The notes under the pieces: generated by a model | What the model was told of the DNA's origin: nothing | The model's database searches: none | The model's input: only the letters and a program-made list of their open reading frames with translations | Part shown: piece by piece, positions 1-8,410 of the stretch | How the letters are laid out: the number at the start of each line of letters is the position of its first letter | How positions within the stretch are numbered: position 1 is the stretch's first letter | Made by a program: the position numbers and the translations under genes | NCBI RefSeq assembly: GCF_000761215.1 | Contig: NZ_CP009438.1 | Span: 5,746,501-5,810,500 of the forward strand | Reading direction: 5' to 3' | Origin: Streptomyces glaucescens | GTDB lineage: Bacteria; Actinomycetota; Actinomycetes; Streptomycetales; Streptomycetaceae | Length of the DNA stretch: 64,000 nucleotides

Positions 1-356
1 CCTATTCGCAACGCTAAGTGACCAACTCCGTCACCCTGTGCAACAAGCCCCCTCCCGGCGGTCCTTGGCGGGCCCCGGACACCCTGGCGGGAGACCGGAC
101 CCAGGGCTCGCAACAGTACTCCATTCGGACCACGAGCGTGGATCGGCGCGCCGCCGAACTTCTCGCGCGGCGCGGGACCCGACCGTCTGTGACCGGTTTA
201 CGTGATCACAAACGTGGCGTACTTCACGGCGTCACCGGAAGCGGGCCCGGCGGTGCCGGCCCCGCGTCCGGAGCGGCCCGGCGGGGTACGAACTGACGCC
301 CGGGGGAGGGGTTCGGCGGACGGGACGGGACGGGCGACCCGGCTCCCGGCCGTCCG
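1..356. other. Left-edge intergenic stretch, no gene seen
   Basis: I find no convincing coding sequence here. Short open frames on both strands lack a ribosome site and a recognisable protein. The only notable structure is a GTGATCAC palindrome near 201-208 flanked by GTTT and AAAC, which could be a regulator site for a gene outside the window. Confidence 0.5.
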
Positions 357-1676
357 TCACGCCCCCAGGACCCGGCGCAAGTAGTCGTTCTGGAAGCGCC
401 GCTCCGGGTCCAGCCGGTCCCGCAGCGCCGTGAACTCGCCGAAGCGCGGGTACACCCCCGCGAGGTACTCCGCGTCGCGCGTGTGCACCTTGCCCCAGTG
501 CGGGCGCCCCTCGTGCGCCGTGAAGATGCGCTCGGCAGCGGTGAAGTACCGCTGGTAGGGCGTGCCGCGGAACATGTGGACGGCGATGTACGCGCTGTCC
601 CGGCCGGACGCCGTGGACAGCGTGATGTCGTCGGCCGGGGCGGTCCGCACCTCCACCGGGAAGCTGATCCGCAGCGGGGAGCGGTCGACCATCGCCTTCA
701 GCTCGCGCAGGGTGTCCACCACCGCCTCGCGCGGCACGGCGTACTCCATCTCCACGAAGCGCACCCGGCGCGGCGACGTGAAGACCCGGTAGGGGATGTC
801 GGTGTAGCTCCGCGCGGACAGCGCCCTGCTGGAGATCCGGGCGAGCGCGGGGATGGCGGCGGGCGCCGCGCGGCCGACCCAGTTGGCCGCCTGGAAGACG
901 CCGTTGGACAGGAACTCGTCCTCGAACCAGCCCCTGAACGGGCCCACCGGCCGTTCCGGCCCGGCGCTGCGGTTGTTGCGCTTGGTGGTGGTGCTGCCGG
1001 TGTGCGGGAACCAGTAGAACTCGAAGTGCTCGTTCTCGGCCCACAGTTCGTCGAAGTCGGCGAGCACCCGGTCCAGCGGCATGGGCTCCTCGCGCGCGTG
1101 GAGCAGGAAGAGGGGCTCGATGGCGAAGGTGATCGCGGTGACGATGCCCAGGGCGCCGAGTCCGATCCGGGCCGCCGCGAAGACCTCCGGGTTCTCCTCC
1201 GCGGAACAGGTGAGCAGCGAGCCGTCCGCGGTGACCATCTCCAGTGCGGTGATCTGGGCGGCGATCGAACCGGAGTCGCGGCCGGTGCCGTGGGTGCCGG
1301 TGCTGGTGGCGCCCGAGACGGTCTGCTCCATGATGTCGCCCATGTTGGCCAGCGACAGACCCTCGCGGGCCAGGGCCACGTTGAGCCGCTTGAGCGGGGT
1401 GCCGGCCAGGACCGTGACGGTGCCCGCCTCCCGGTCGATGTCGCGGATGCCGGTCAGCAGCTGCGGGCGTATCAGGACCCCGCCGGTGGCGGCTATGGAC
1501 GTGAAGGAGTGTCCCGTGCCGACCGCCTTCACCGGCAGGCCGTCCTCCGCCGCCCGGAGCACCGCCGCGGCCAGCTCCTGCACCGTCGCCGGGGTGACCT
1601 CCCGCGCCGGGCGCGCGGTGACGTTGCCGCCCCAGTTACGCCACGTGCCGTTCTTCCCGCTCGCCGTGCTGCTCAA
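357..1676 (-). CDS. D-arabinono-1,4-lactone oxidase family FAD protein
   Basis: This is a 439-residue flavoprotein of the aldonolactone oxidase/alditol oxidase family, which oxidises sugar lactones or polyols with oxygen. The N-terminal PCMH-type FAD domain carries GTGHSF, whose His is the usual covalent FAD anchor, followed by SGATSTGTHGTG. The C-terminal ALO domain ends with HWGKVHTRD and a YPRFGEF segment typical of the family. I chose a TTG start at 1676 because GGAGG lies about 5 bases upstream. A longer frame to 1751 exists but runs deep into the transporter gene. The start overlaps the 3' end of the upstream MFS gene by 41 bases, so the two are probably co-transcribed. The substrate is not determined. 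Confidence 0.85.
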   Translation of the reverse strand: MSSTASGKNGTWRNWGGNVTARPAREVTPATVQELAAAVLRAAEDGLPVKAVGTGHSFTSIAATGGVLIRPQLLTGIRDIDREAGTVTVLAGTPLKRLNVALAREGLSLANMGDIMEQTVSGATSTGTHGTGRDSGSIAAQITALEMVTADGSLLTCSAEENPEVFAAARIGLGALGIVTAITFAIEPLFLLHAREEPMPLDRVLADFDELWAENEHFEFYWFPHTGSTTTKRNNRSAGPERPVGPFRGWFEDEFLSNGVFQAANWVGRAAPAAIPALARISSRALSARSYTDIPYRVFTSPRRVRFVEMEYAVPREAVVDTLRELKAMVDRSPLRISFPVEVRTAPADDITLSTASGRDSAYIAVHMFRGTPYQRYFTAAERIFTAHEGRPHWGKVHTRDAEYLAGVYPRFGEFTALRDRLDPERRFQNDYLRRVLGA

Positions 1677-2877
1677 CGGTGCCTCCCCGACCCGTAGCCG
1701 GCCTCTTGAGCCGGCGGTAACCGAGGAAACCGACCGCGACCGCGACGGCACCGGACACCGCCGGAACCCCGTACCCGGCCCGCGCGCCGGCGGCGTCGAT
1801 CACCCAGCCGGCCGCCGAGGAGCCGAGGGCGACCCCCACCGCGAGACCGGTGCTCACCCAGGTCATGCCCTCGGTGAGCTGCGCGCGTGGTACGTGCTCT
1901 TCGATGAGGGACATCGTCGTGATCATCGTGGGAGCGATGGACAGACCCGCGACGAAGAGCGCCACGGCCAGAAACGGCAGGTTCCCGACCAGTAGGAGGG
2001 GGATCATACTCACGGCCATCGCACACACACCCAGCAGCCAGCGAGGTTCGGGTGCGCCCTTGAAGCGCAGCAGCCCGAAGACGGCCCCCGCCACGCAGGA
2101 ACCCGCCGCGTACAGCGCGAGGACGACACTGGCCGCGCCCTTGTGCCCGCGCTCGTCGGCGAAGGCCACGGTCACCACGTCGACCGCGCCGAAGATCGCC
2201 CCGGTCGCGACGAACGTCCCGACGAGGACCTGAAGTCCGGGGGCGCGCAGCGCGCTGCGGCTCCGGCCGTGCTCCGCGCGCGGGTGCGGGGCGGGTTCGG
2301 TTGCGCGCTGCGCGGTCAGCCAGAAGACGCCGGCCGCCAGGAAGCAGCCCGCGAGCAGCGGCCCGGCCTCCGGGAACCAGGTCGTCGACAGGCCGATCGA
2401 GATGATCGGCCCGAAGATGAAGCAGATCTCGTCCACCACGGACTCGAACGAGTACGCGGTGTGCAGCTGCGGGGTGCCCCGGTAGACGGCCGCCCAGCGG
2501 GCCCGGATCATCGCGCCGACGCTCGGCACGCAGCCGATGCCGACGCAGGCCACGAACAGCACCCAGTCCGGCCACGCGTAGTGCGCGGCGAACAGCAGCA
2601 GCGCTCCCGCGGCCAGCGAGACCAGCGTCGCCGGACGCAGCACCCGCCGCTGCCCGTACTGGTCGACCAGCCGGGACACCTGCGGGCCGGCCACCGCCGC
2701 CGACAGCGCGATCGTCGCCGAGAGGGCACCCGCGAGGCCGTAGCGCCCGGTGAGCTGGGAGATCATCGTGACCACGCCGATGCCCATCATCGACAACGGC
2801 ATCCGGCCGAGGAAACCGGCGGCGGAGAACGCCTTGGAGCCGGGGGCGGCGAACAGGGCGCGGTAAGGGCTGGGCAC
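1636..2877 (-). CDS. MFS transporter
   Basis: This is a 413-residue major facilitator superfamily protein with about 12 hydrophobic segments. A polar middle region (PAPHPRAEHGRSRSALRAPG) separates the two six-helix halves. The N-terminus (PSPYRALFAAPGSKAFSAAG) is typical of a common Streptomyces MFS group. I chose the GTG at 2877 because GGAGAG lies about 5 bases upstream; a longer frame to 2970 adds an implausible Pro/Arg-rich leader. It is the first gene of a leftward pair with the FAD oxidase and is divergent from ferrochelatase. It may export a small molecule or drug. The substrate is unknown. Confidence 0.85.
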   Translation of the reverse strand: MPSPYRALFAAPGSKAFSAAGFLGRMPLSMMGIGVVTMISQLTGRYGLAGALSATIALSAAVAGPQVSRLVDQYGQRRVLRPATLVSLAAGALLLFAAHYAWPDWVLFVACVGIGCVPSVGAMIRARWAAVYRGTPQLHTAYSFESVVDEICFIFGPIISIGLSTTWFPEAGPLLAGCFLAAGVFWLTAQRATEPAPHPRAEHGRSRSALRAPGLQVLVGTFVATGAIFGAVDVVTVAFADERGHKGAASVVLALYAAGSCVAGAVFGLLRFKGAPEPRWLLGVCAMAVSMIPLLLVGNLPFLAVALFVAGLSIAPTMITTMSLIEEHVPRAQLTEGMTWVSTGLAVGVALGSSAAGWVIDAAGARAGYGVPAVSGAVAVAVGFLGYRRLKRPATGRGGTVEQHGEREERHVA

Positions 2878-2994
2878 GGGGCTCTCCGGCGGCTCGGTCA
2901 GGCGGGCGGGTGGACGCGGACATGCTGCGGCACGCGGCGGGACGGCCGCACGGACGCGCCCGTAAGGCACAAAGATGGTCGATACAGCTTACGA

Positions 2995-3010
2995 GTTAGG
3001 TCACCCTAAC
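2995..3010. promoter_or_regulatory. GTTAGG-TCAC-CCTAAC palindrome, possible iron-box-like operator
   Basis: A perfect inverted repeat GTTAGG, TCAC, CCTAAC sits between the divergent MFS and ferrochelatase genes. It resembles the TTAGG...CCTAA arms of DmdR/IdeR iron boxes, but its spacing is shorter than the usual 19-bp box. Placement next to the gene that inserts iron into porphyrin makes metal control plausible. This is an inference. Confidence 0.35.
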
Positions 3011-3092
3011 GCACCCCCCCGGGAGCGGCCCCGGGCGCGTCCGGCCCCCCGCCGTTGCCGCGCTGTCGGTGGCGGGTGGCAGGATCGGTTCC

Positions 3093-4220
3093 ATGCCAGA
3101 CGCGCTCGATGCCACCCCCTACGACGCCCTGCTCCTGCTCTCCTTCGGCGGCCCCGAAGGGCCGGACGACGTGGTCCCGTTCCTGGAGAACGTGACGCGT
3201 GGGCGCGGCATCCCCAAGGAACGCCTGAAGGAAGTCGGGCAGCACTACTTCCTGTTCGGCGGGGTCAGCCCCATCAACGACCAGAACCGCGCCCTGCTGG
3301 ACGCCCTGCGCGAGGACTTCGCCGGCCACGGCCTGGACCTGCCGGTGTACTGGGGCAACCGCAACTGGGCGCCGTACCTCACGGACACCCTGCGCGAGAT
3401 GGTCCGCGACGGCCGCCGCCGCATCCTGGTCCTGGCCACCAGCGCCTACGCCTCCTACTCCGGCTGCCGCCAGTACCGGGAGAACCTCGCCGACTCGCTC
3501 GCCGCCCTGGAGGCCGAGGGCCTGGACCTGCCGAAGATCGACAAGCTGCGGCACTACTTCAACCACCCGGGCTTCGTCGAGCCCATGGCCGACGGCGTCC
3601 TGGAGTCGCTCGCCGCCCTCCCCGAGGAGGTCCGCGACGGCGCCCACATCGCCTTCACCACCCACTCCATCCCGGTCTCCGCGGCCGACACCTCCGGCCC
3701 GGCCGAGGAGCACGGCGACGGCGGCGCCTACGTCCGGCAGCACCTGGACGTCGCCCGGCTGATCGCCGACGCCGTCCGAGAGCGGACCGGCATCGACCAC
3801 CCCTGGCAGCTCGTCTACCAGTCCCGTTCCGGCGCCCCGCACATCCCGTGGCTGGAGCCGGACATCTGCGACCACCTCGAGGAGCGGCACGCCGCCGGGG
3901 TCCCGGCCGTCGTCATGGCCCCCATCGGGTTCGTCTCCGACCACATGGAGGTCCTGTACGACCTCGACACCGAGGCCAAGGCCAAGGCCGAGGAGCTGGG
4001 CCTGCCGGTGCGCCGCTCGGCCACCGTCGGCGCCGACCCGCGGTTCGCCGCCGCGATCCGCGACCTGGTCCTGGAGCGCGCCGCCGTCGAACGCGGGCAG
4101 GGCGCCACGCCCTGCGCCCTCGGCGCGCTCGGCCCGAGCCACCACCTGTGCCCGGTCGGCTGCTGCCCGGCCCGTGCCCCCCGGCCCGCCGCCGCGGGCG
4201 CCGACAGCCCCTACGCCTGA
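3093..4220 (+). CDS. hemH: Ferrochelatase (coproporphyrin ferrochelatase)
   Basis: This 375-residue class-II chelatase inserts Fe2+ into a porphyrin. In actinobacteria the substrate is coproporphyrin III (CpfC). Visible family features are LLLSFGGPEGPDDVVPFLENV at the N-terminus, the FTTHSIP motif with the metal-binding His, and PIGFVSDHMEVLYDLD near the C-terminus. Cys125 (SGCRQYREN) plus the C-terminal CALG...CPVGCC cluster match the four-Cys pattern that ligates a [2Fe-2S] centre in some bacterial enzymes. The ATG at 3093 gives the usual N-terminus; an upstream in-frame ATG at 3069 has no support. The stop is followed after 8 bases by the inositol monophosphatase gene. Confidence 0.95.
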   Translation: MPDALDATPYDALLLLSFGGPEGPDDVVPFLENVTRGRGIPKERLKEVGQHYFLFGGVSPINDQNRALLDALREDFAGHGLDLPVYWGNRNWAPYLTDTLREMVRDGRRRILVLATSAYASYSGCRQYRENLADSLAALEAEGLDLPKIDKLRHYFNHPGFVEPMADGVLESLAALPEEVRDGAHIAFTTHSIPVSAADTSGPAEEHGDGGAYVRQHLDVARLIADAVRERTGIDHPWQLVYQSRSGAPHIPWLEPDICDHLEERHAAGVPAVVMAPIGFVSDHMEVLYDLDTEAKAKAEELGLPVRRSATVGADPRFAAAIRDLVLERAAVERGQGATPCALGALGPSHHLCPVGCCPARAPRPAAAGADSPYA

Positions 4221-4228
4221 GGAGCGCC

Positions 4229-5044
4229 GTGACCGACCCCCTGCACACGGACCTGCTCGCCCTCGCCCAGGAGGCCGCCCGCCGGGCCGGCGAACTGCTG
4301 CGCGACGGGCGCCCGGCGGACCTCGGTGTGGCCGCCACCAAGTCCAGCCCCATCGACGTGGTCACCGAGATGGACATCGCCGCCGAGAAGCTGATCACCG
4401 GCTTCCTCGCCGAGCGCCGCCCCGACGACGGCTTCCTCGGCGAGGAGGGCGCCGCCACGGAGGGCAGCAGCGGCATCCGCTGGGTGATCGACCCGCTCGA
4501 CGGCACCGTGAACTACCTCTACGGGCTGCCCACCTGGGCCGTCTCCATCGCGGCCGAGCAGGACGGCGAGACCGTCGTCGGCGTCGTCACGGCCCCCCAG
4601 CGCGGCGAGACCTACAGCGCCGTGCGCGGGCGCGGCGCCCACGCCACCGGCTCCTGGGACGGCGAGCGGGAGCTGCGCTGCCGTCCCGCGCCCCCGCTGG
4701 ACCAGGCACTGGTCGCCACCGGCTTCAACTACGTCACCGAGGTCCGCGCCCGCCAGGCCGACATCGCCCGGCACATGGTCCCGCTGGTGCGGGACATCCG
4801 GCGCAGCGGCTCGGCCGCGGTGGACCTCTGCGACGTGGCCGCGGGACGCCTCGACGGCTACTACGAACGCGGGCTGCACCCCTGGGACCTCGCGGCGGGG
4901 GACCTGATCGCCCGGGAGGCGGGCGCGCTGACCGGTGGACGGCCTGCAGAGCGCCCCTCACGCGAACTGACGGTCGCGGGTACCCCGGGCGTCTTCGAGC
5001 CCCTCCAGCGGCTCCTTGAGGACCTCGGCGCCTGGCACGACTGA
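4229..5044 (+). CDS. Inositol monophosphatase family protein
   Basis: This is a 271-residue Mg2+-dependent phosphatase of the IMPase/SuhB superfamily. The metal-binding motifs are clear: GEEG for the first acidic pair, DPLDGTVNYLYGLP for the core, and LHPWDLAAGDLIAREAG near the C-terminus. The GTG start at 4229 follows GGAG, which begins directly after the ferrochelatase stop, so the two are co-transcribed and probably translationally linked. The substrate could be inositol-1-phosphate, histidinol phosphate or another sugar phosphate; the sequence alone does not decide. A strong hairpin follows the stop codon. Confidence 0.9.
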   Translation: MTDPLHTDLLALAQEAARRAGELLRDGRPADLGVAATKSSPIDVVTEMDIAAEKLITGFLAERRPDDGFLGEEGAATEGSSGIRWVIDPLDGTVNYLYGLPTWAVSIAAEQDGETVVGVVTAPQRGETYSAVRGRGAHATGSWDGERELRCRPAPPLDQALVATGFNYVTEVRARQADIARHMVPLVRDIRRSGSAAVDLCDVAAGRLDGYYERGLHPWDLAAGDLIAREAGALTGGRPAERPSRELTVAGTPGVFEPLQRLLEDLGAWHD

Positions 5045-5071
5045 GACCGCGCGGCGCGCCGCGACGACGAA

Positions 5072-5104
5072 GCGGGCCCCGGCGATGGATTCGCCGGGGC
5101 CCGC
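5072..5104. terminator. Bidirectional hairpin terminator
   Basis: The arms GCGGGCCCCGGCGA (5072-5085) and TCGCCGGGGCCCGC (5091-5104) form a perfect 14-bp stem with a TGGAT loop. It lies between the convergent inositol monophosphatase gene and the small leftward gene, so it can serve both. There is no T tract, as usual in this genus. Confidence 0.85.
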
Positions 5105-5123
5105 CTCGTAACGGGTGGACCGG

Positions 5124-5297
5124 TCAGACGCGGTACGCGCCGACTTCCACGCCATGTTCGGCGGCGAGGCGGCGCAGGTCGTCGAGCTCACCCTGCTCCA
5201 CCTCGACGAGGAAGTCGTCGCCCTCGTCACGAGCCCGCGTCAGGTCGGACTCGGTCGCCCTTATGCGCTGCAGAAGTCCTGCGGTGAATGCGTCCAT
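5124..5297 (-). CDS. Small conserved-type hypothetical protein
   Basis: This 57-residue acidic protein starts MDAFTAGLLQRIRATESDLTRARDEGDDF and ends AEHGVEVGAYRV. It has no membrane segment and is predicted mostly helical. The ATG at 5297 is preceded by a GAGGGGG ribosome site about 5 bases upstream. Because its reading frame stays open for 286 codons, the upstream extension must be discounted on lack of a ribosome site and poor composition. It is divergent from cutR and shares a terminator with the phosphatase gene. The function is unknown; the DDFLVEVEQGELDDLRRLAAEHG segment suggests a small regulatory or packing helix pair. Confidence 0.7.
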   Translation of the reverse strand: MDAFTAGLLQRIRATESDLTRARDEGDDFLVEVEQGELDDLRRLAAEHGVEVGAYRV

Positions 5298-5810
5298 GCT
5301 GCGCCCCCTCGTCCTGGGTCGTGGGTCGATGGCACGGGGGTGTGCCGGTGCGGAAGGGGCGATCACGTCTCCCATGAGTGCCCAGCGCTGCCCTGCTGGG
5401 CGGCGACGGCGCCGGACACCCACGCCCACTCTGCGAAGCGGACCGCGGCGTACCGCATGGTGCTGCGGCACAAGCAGAGCGTGATCGCGGGGTGTAAACC
5501 GTCCTCCCCCCGCTCCCTTCCGCGGAAACCTCAACCGGAGCACGAAATCGCGCATTCCCCGGGGCTCGGCCGGAAAGGCACCGGGCCGCCGCCGGCCGTT
5601 TCCCGGGCGGTCGCCCCGGCGTTCCCCGGAGCCTTCCTCGTGCCCCGGACCGCTGCCGCTGCCGGACCCTGGCCGGGTCCCGCCCCCGCGAGGCTTCCGG
5701 CTTACCGCCGACTTATGGCCGAAAAGGGCAGGATGGAGGCAACACACCCACCACACCCTGCCCGCGTGCGCCCATCGGCCGCGCGGGCGGCCACAGGAAG
5801 GACAAGCGAC

Positions 5811-6464
5811 GTGCGCGTACTCGTCGTCGAGGACGAGCAGCTGCTCGCCGATGCGGTGGCCACCGGGCTGCGCCGGGAGGCCATGGCCGTCGACGTCGTG
5901 TACGACGGTGCGGCCGCCCTGGAACGCATCGGCGTCAACGACTACGACGTGGTCGTCCTCGACCGCGACCTCCCGCTCGTGCACGGCGACGACGTCTGCC
6001 GCAAGCTCGTCGAGCTGGGCATGCCCACGCGCGTGCTGATGCTCACCGCCTCCGGAGACGTCAGCGACCGCGTCGCGGGCCTTGAGCTCGGCGCGGACGA
6101 CTACCTCCCCAAGCCGTTCGCGTTCAGCGAGCTGATCGCGCGCGTGCGCGCCCTCGGCCGGCGGACGAGCCTGCCGCTGCCGCCCGTCCTGGAGCGGGCC
6201 GGCATCAAGCTCGACCCCAACCGCCGCGAGGTCTTCCGTGACGGCCGCGAGGTGCAGCTCGCACCGAAGGAGTTCGCCGTGCTGGAGGTCCTCATGCGCA
6301 GCGAGGGCGCCGTCGTCTCCGCCGAGCAGCTGCTGGAGAAGGCCTGGGACGAGAACACCGACCCGTTCACCAACGTGGTCCGCGTCACCGTCATGACCCT
6401 GCGCCGCAAGCTGGGGGAGCCGCCCGTCATCGTCACGGTGCCGGGCTCCGGCTACCGGATCTGA
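5811..6464 (+). CDS. cutR: Response regulator CutR
   Basis: This is a 217-residue OmpR-family regulator. The receiver domain (about residues 1-115) has the acidic pocket VEDE, the phosphoacceptor Asp51 in VVLDRDLPL, the switch Thr in MLTASG and the Lys in LPKPF. The C-terminal winged helix runs from about 125 to 217 and ends RRKLGEPPVIVTVPGSGYRI. The sequence matches what I recall of Streptomyces CutR, first linked to copper and later to envelope/secretion stress control. The GTG start at 5811 has AGGAAGG upstream. The kinase gene follows after 6 bases. A 513-bp upstream region shows no other gene. Confidence 0.93.
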   Translation: MRVLVVEDEQLLADAVATGLRREAMAVDVVYDGAAALERIGVNDYDVVVLDRDLPLVHGDDVCRKLVELGMPTRVLMLTASGDVSDRVAGLELGADDYLPKPFAFSELIARVRALGRRTSLPLPPVLERAGIKLDPNRREVFRDGREVQLAPKEFAVLEVLMRSEGAVVSAEQLLEKAWDENTDPFTNVVRVTVMTLRRKLGEPPVIVTVPGSGYRI

Positions 6465-6470
6465 TACGCC

Positions 6471-7706
6471 GTGGCCGCCACCCCCGCGCCCCCGACGGCG
6501 CCGCCCAAGCCCACCTGGGACCCGCGCAAGCCGGAGCCGCCCTTCCCCTGGCTGCGCCCCACCATCCGGATACGGCTGACCCTGCTGTACGGCGGCATGT
6601 TCCTGATCGCCGGCATCCTCCTGCTGTCGATCATCTACCTGTTCGCCGCCAGCGCCCTGAATGTCGGCGGCGAGCTGCCGTTCAAGATCGTTTCAGGGGG
6701 TGTGTCCAGCGATGTGTGCAAGCTGCGCAGCGCCGAGCTGCCCGCCGCCGAGCTGAACCAGGCGCTCAACGAGTGCGTCAACGAGCAGCGCAGGCATGCC
6801 CTCGACAACCTCCTCAGCCGCTCGCTGCTGGCCCTGCTGGGCCTCGCCGTGATCGCCTTCGCCTTCGGCTACGCCATGGCCGGCCGGGTGCTCTCGCCGC
6901 TCGGCCGGATCACCCGTACCGCGCGCGCCGTGGCCGGCTCGGACCTGTCCCGCCGGATCGAGCTGGACGGCCCGGACGACGAGCTGAAGGAGCTGGCCGA
7001 CACCTTCGACGACATGCTGGAGCGCCTCCAGCGGGCGTTCACGGCCCAGCAGCGCTTCGTCGGCAACGCCTCGCACGAGCTGCGCACCCCGCTGGCGATC
7101 AACCGCACGCTGCTGGAGGTGCACCTGTCGGACCCGAACGCGCCCGTGGAGCTCCAGCAGCTCGGCAAGACGCTGCTGGCGACCAACGAGCGCAGCGAGC
7201 AGCTCGTGGAGGGCCTGCTGCTGCTCGCCAGGAGCGACAACCAGATCGTCGAGCGCAAGCCGGTGGACCTGGCCGAGGTGGCCGCGCAGGCCGTCGACCA
7301 GGTGCACGCCGAGGCGGAGGCCAAGGGCGTGGAGATCCGCGGCGAGCGCGAGCCGGCGGTGGTCCGGGGCAACGGCGTCCTGCTGGAGCGGATCGCCCTG
7401 AACCTGGTGCAGAACGCGGTCCGGTACAACGTCCCCGAGGGCGGCTGGGTCGAGGTCACCACCGAGGTCCAGCACGGCCAGGCGGTGCTGACGGTCACCA
7501 ACACCGGCCCCGTGGTCCCGGCGTACGAGATCGACAACCTCTTCGAGCCGTTCCGCCGGCTGCGCACCGAGCGGACGGGCAGCGACAAGGGCGTCGGGCT
7601 CGGGCTGTCCATCGTGCGGTCGGTGGCGCGGGCCCACGGCGGGCACATCGCGGCCCGGCCCCGCGAAGGCGGGGGGCTGGTGATGCGAGTCACCCTGCCC
7701 CTCTGA
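6471..7706 (+). CDS. cutS: Sensor histidine kinase CutS
   Basis: This is a 411-residue membrane kinase. Two hydrophobic segments (about residues 30-60 and 115-140) flank a short extracytoplasmic loop containing Cys83 and Cys102, the cysteine pair reported as characteristic of the CutS sensor loop. A HAMP domain follows, then the H-box NASHELRTPLAINR with His202, the N-box NLVQNAVRYN and the G-boxes GVGLGLSIV. It phosphorylates CutR, encoded just upstream. The GTG start at 6471 begins a Pro-rich cytoplasmic tail. The two cysteines suggest thiol-redox or secretion-stress sensing rather than direct copper binding, though this is family knowledge and not shown here. Confidence 0.92.
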   Translation: MAATPAPPTAPPKPTWDPRKPEPPFPWLRPTIRIRLTLLYGGMFLIAGILLLSIIYLFAASALNVGGELPFKIVSGGVSSDVCKLRSAELPAAELNQALNECVNEQRRHALDNLLSRSLLALLGLAVIAFAFGYAMAGRVLSPLGRITRTARAVAGSDLSRRIELDGPDDELKELADTFDDMLERLQRAFTAQQRFVGNASHELRTPLAINRTLLEVHLSDPNAPVELQQLGKTLLATNERSEQLVEGLLLLARSDNQIVERKPVDLAEVAAQAVDQVHAEAEAKGVEIRGEREPAVVRGNGVLLERIALNLVQNAVRYNVPEGGWVEVTTEVQHGQAVLTVTNTGPVVPAYEIDNLFEPFRRLRTERTGSDKGVGLGLSIVRSVARAHGGHIAARPREGGGLVMRVTLPL

Positions 7707-7779
7707 GACCATGTGCGGACACACCCGGGGTTGTTCGCTTTGCGCGGAATTTTCTGGGCACCCGTACAGCCGTCTCGTG

Positions 7780-7793
7780 TGTGATCGATCACA
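7780..7793. promoter_or_regulatory. TGTGATCGATCACA palindrome (Crp-like)
   Basis: This perfect 14-bp palindrome contains GTG-N6-CAC, the spacing of Streptomyces Crp sites. It lies in the 394-bp gap between cutS and the DUF4193 gene, which otherwise shows no coding sequence. It may control the downstream zinc-ribbon gene. Assignment to Crp is tentative. Confidence 0.4.
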
Positions 7794-8100
7794 AATACGA
7801 TTTTCAGGCCATCTACTCTCCGTGATCATTCGAGCCGCCGGAAAGCCGGGAAAATGCGGGTTTTCTGGGGGCTTGATCACGGGAAGTACACGGTGAGACG
7901 CCTTTGGAGCGCGACATTCGGACCGTGTACGGTCCCGATCGCCGTCCAACCCGATCACTCGTGAGGGGTCCGGTTGGGTGTCGATTGAGTAACAGACCTT
8001 GATGTGAGGCAAAATCTCCGCCTCGGGTCGGGCACAAGTCCGGCCTCTCACGCGTTACGTGCGCTGGAGACACCGCAGACACCCGGAGGGGGAGAGCGAC

Positions 8101-8397
8101 ATGGCAACCGATTACGACACTCCACGCAAGACCGACGACGACGTCGACTCGGACAGCCTCGAAGAGCTGAAGGCTCGCCGAAACGACAAGTCGGCGTCGT
8201 CCGTCGACGTCGACGAGTTCGAGGCCGCAGAAGGCCTGGAACTGCCCGGCGCGGACCTCTCGAACGAGGAACTGGCCGTCCGGGTGCTGCCCAAGCAGCA
8301 GGACGAGTTCACCTGCATGAGCTGCTTCCTGGTGCACCACCGCAGCCAGCTGGCCCGGGAGAAGAACGGCCAGCCGATCTGCCGCGACTGCGACTGA
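8101..8397 (+). CDS. DUF4193 family zinc-ribbon-like protein
   Basis: This 98-residue, highly acidic protein has a disordered N-terminus rich in Asp and Glu. Its C-terminal module has two CxxC knuckles, CMSC and CRDC, separated by about 20 residues, a likely zinc ribbon. That layout matches actinobacterial DUF4193, small proteins of unknown role that resemble RNA-polymerase-associated factors such as DksA or RbpA only in general form. The ATG at 8101 is preceded by GGAGGGGGAG, a strong ribosome site; an upstream ATG at 8059 is ignored. It sits alone after a long leader containing a Crp-like palindrome, 13 bases before the next gene. Confidence 0.85.
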   Translation: MATDYDTPRKTDDDVDSDSLEELKARRNDKSASSVDVDEFEAAEGLELPGADLSNEELAVRVLPKQQDEFTCMSCFLVHHRSQLAREKNGQPICRDCD

Positions 8398-8410
8398 GGC
8401 GGGGTCGGCC

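Noticed and set aside
483..1697. Long + strand frame opposite the FAD oxidase
   Set aside because: It has no ribosome site or family features, while the opposite strand encodes a clear oxidase.
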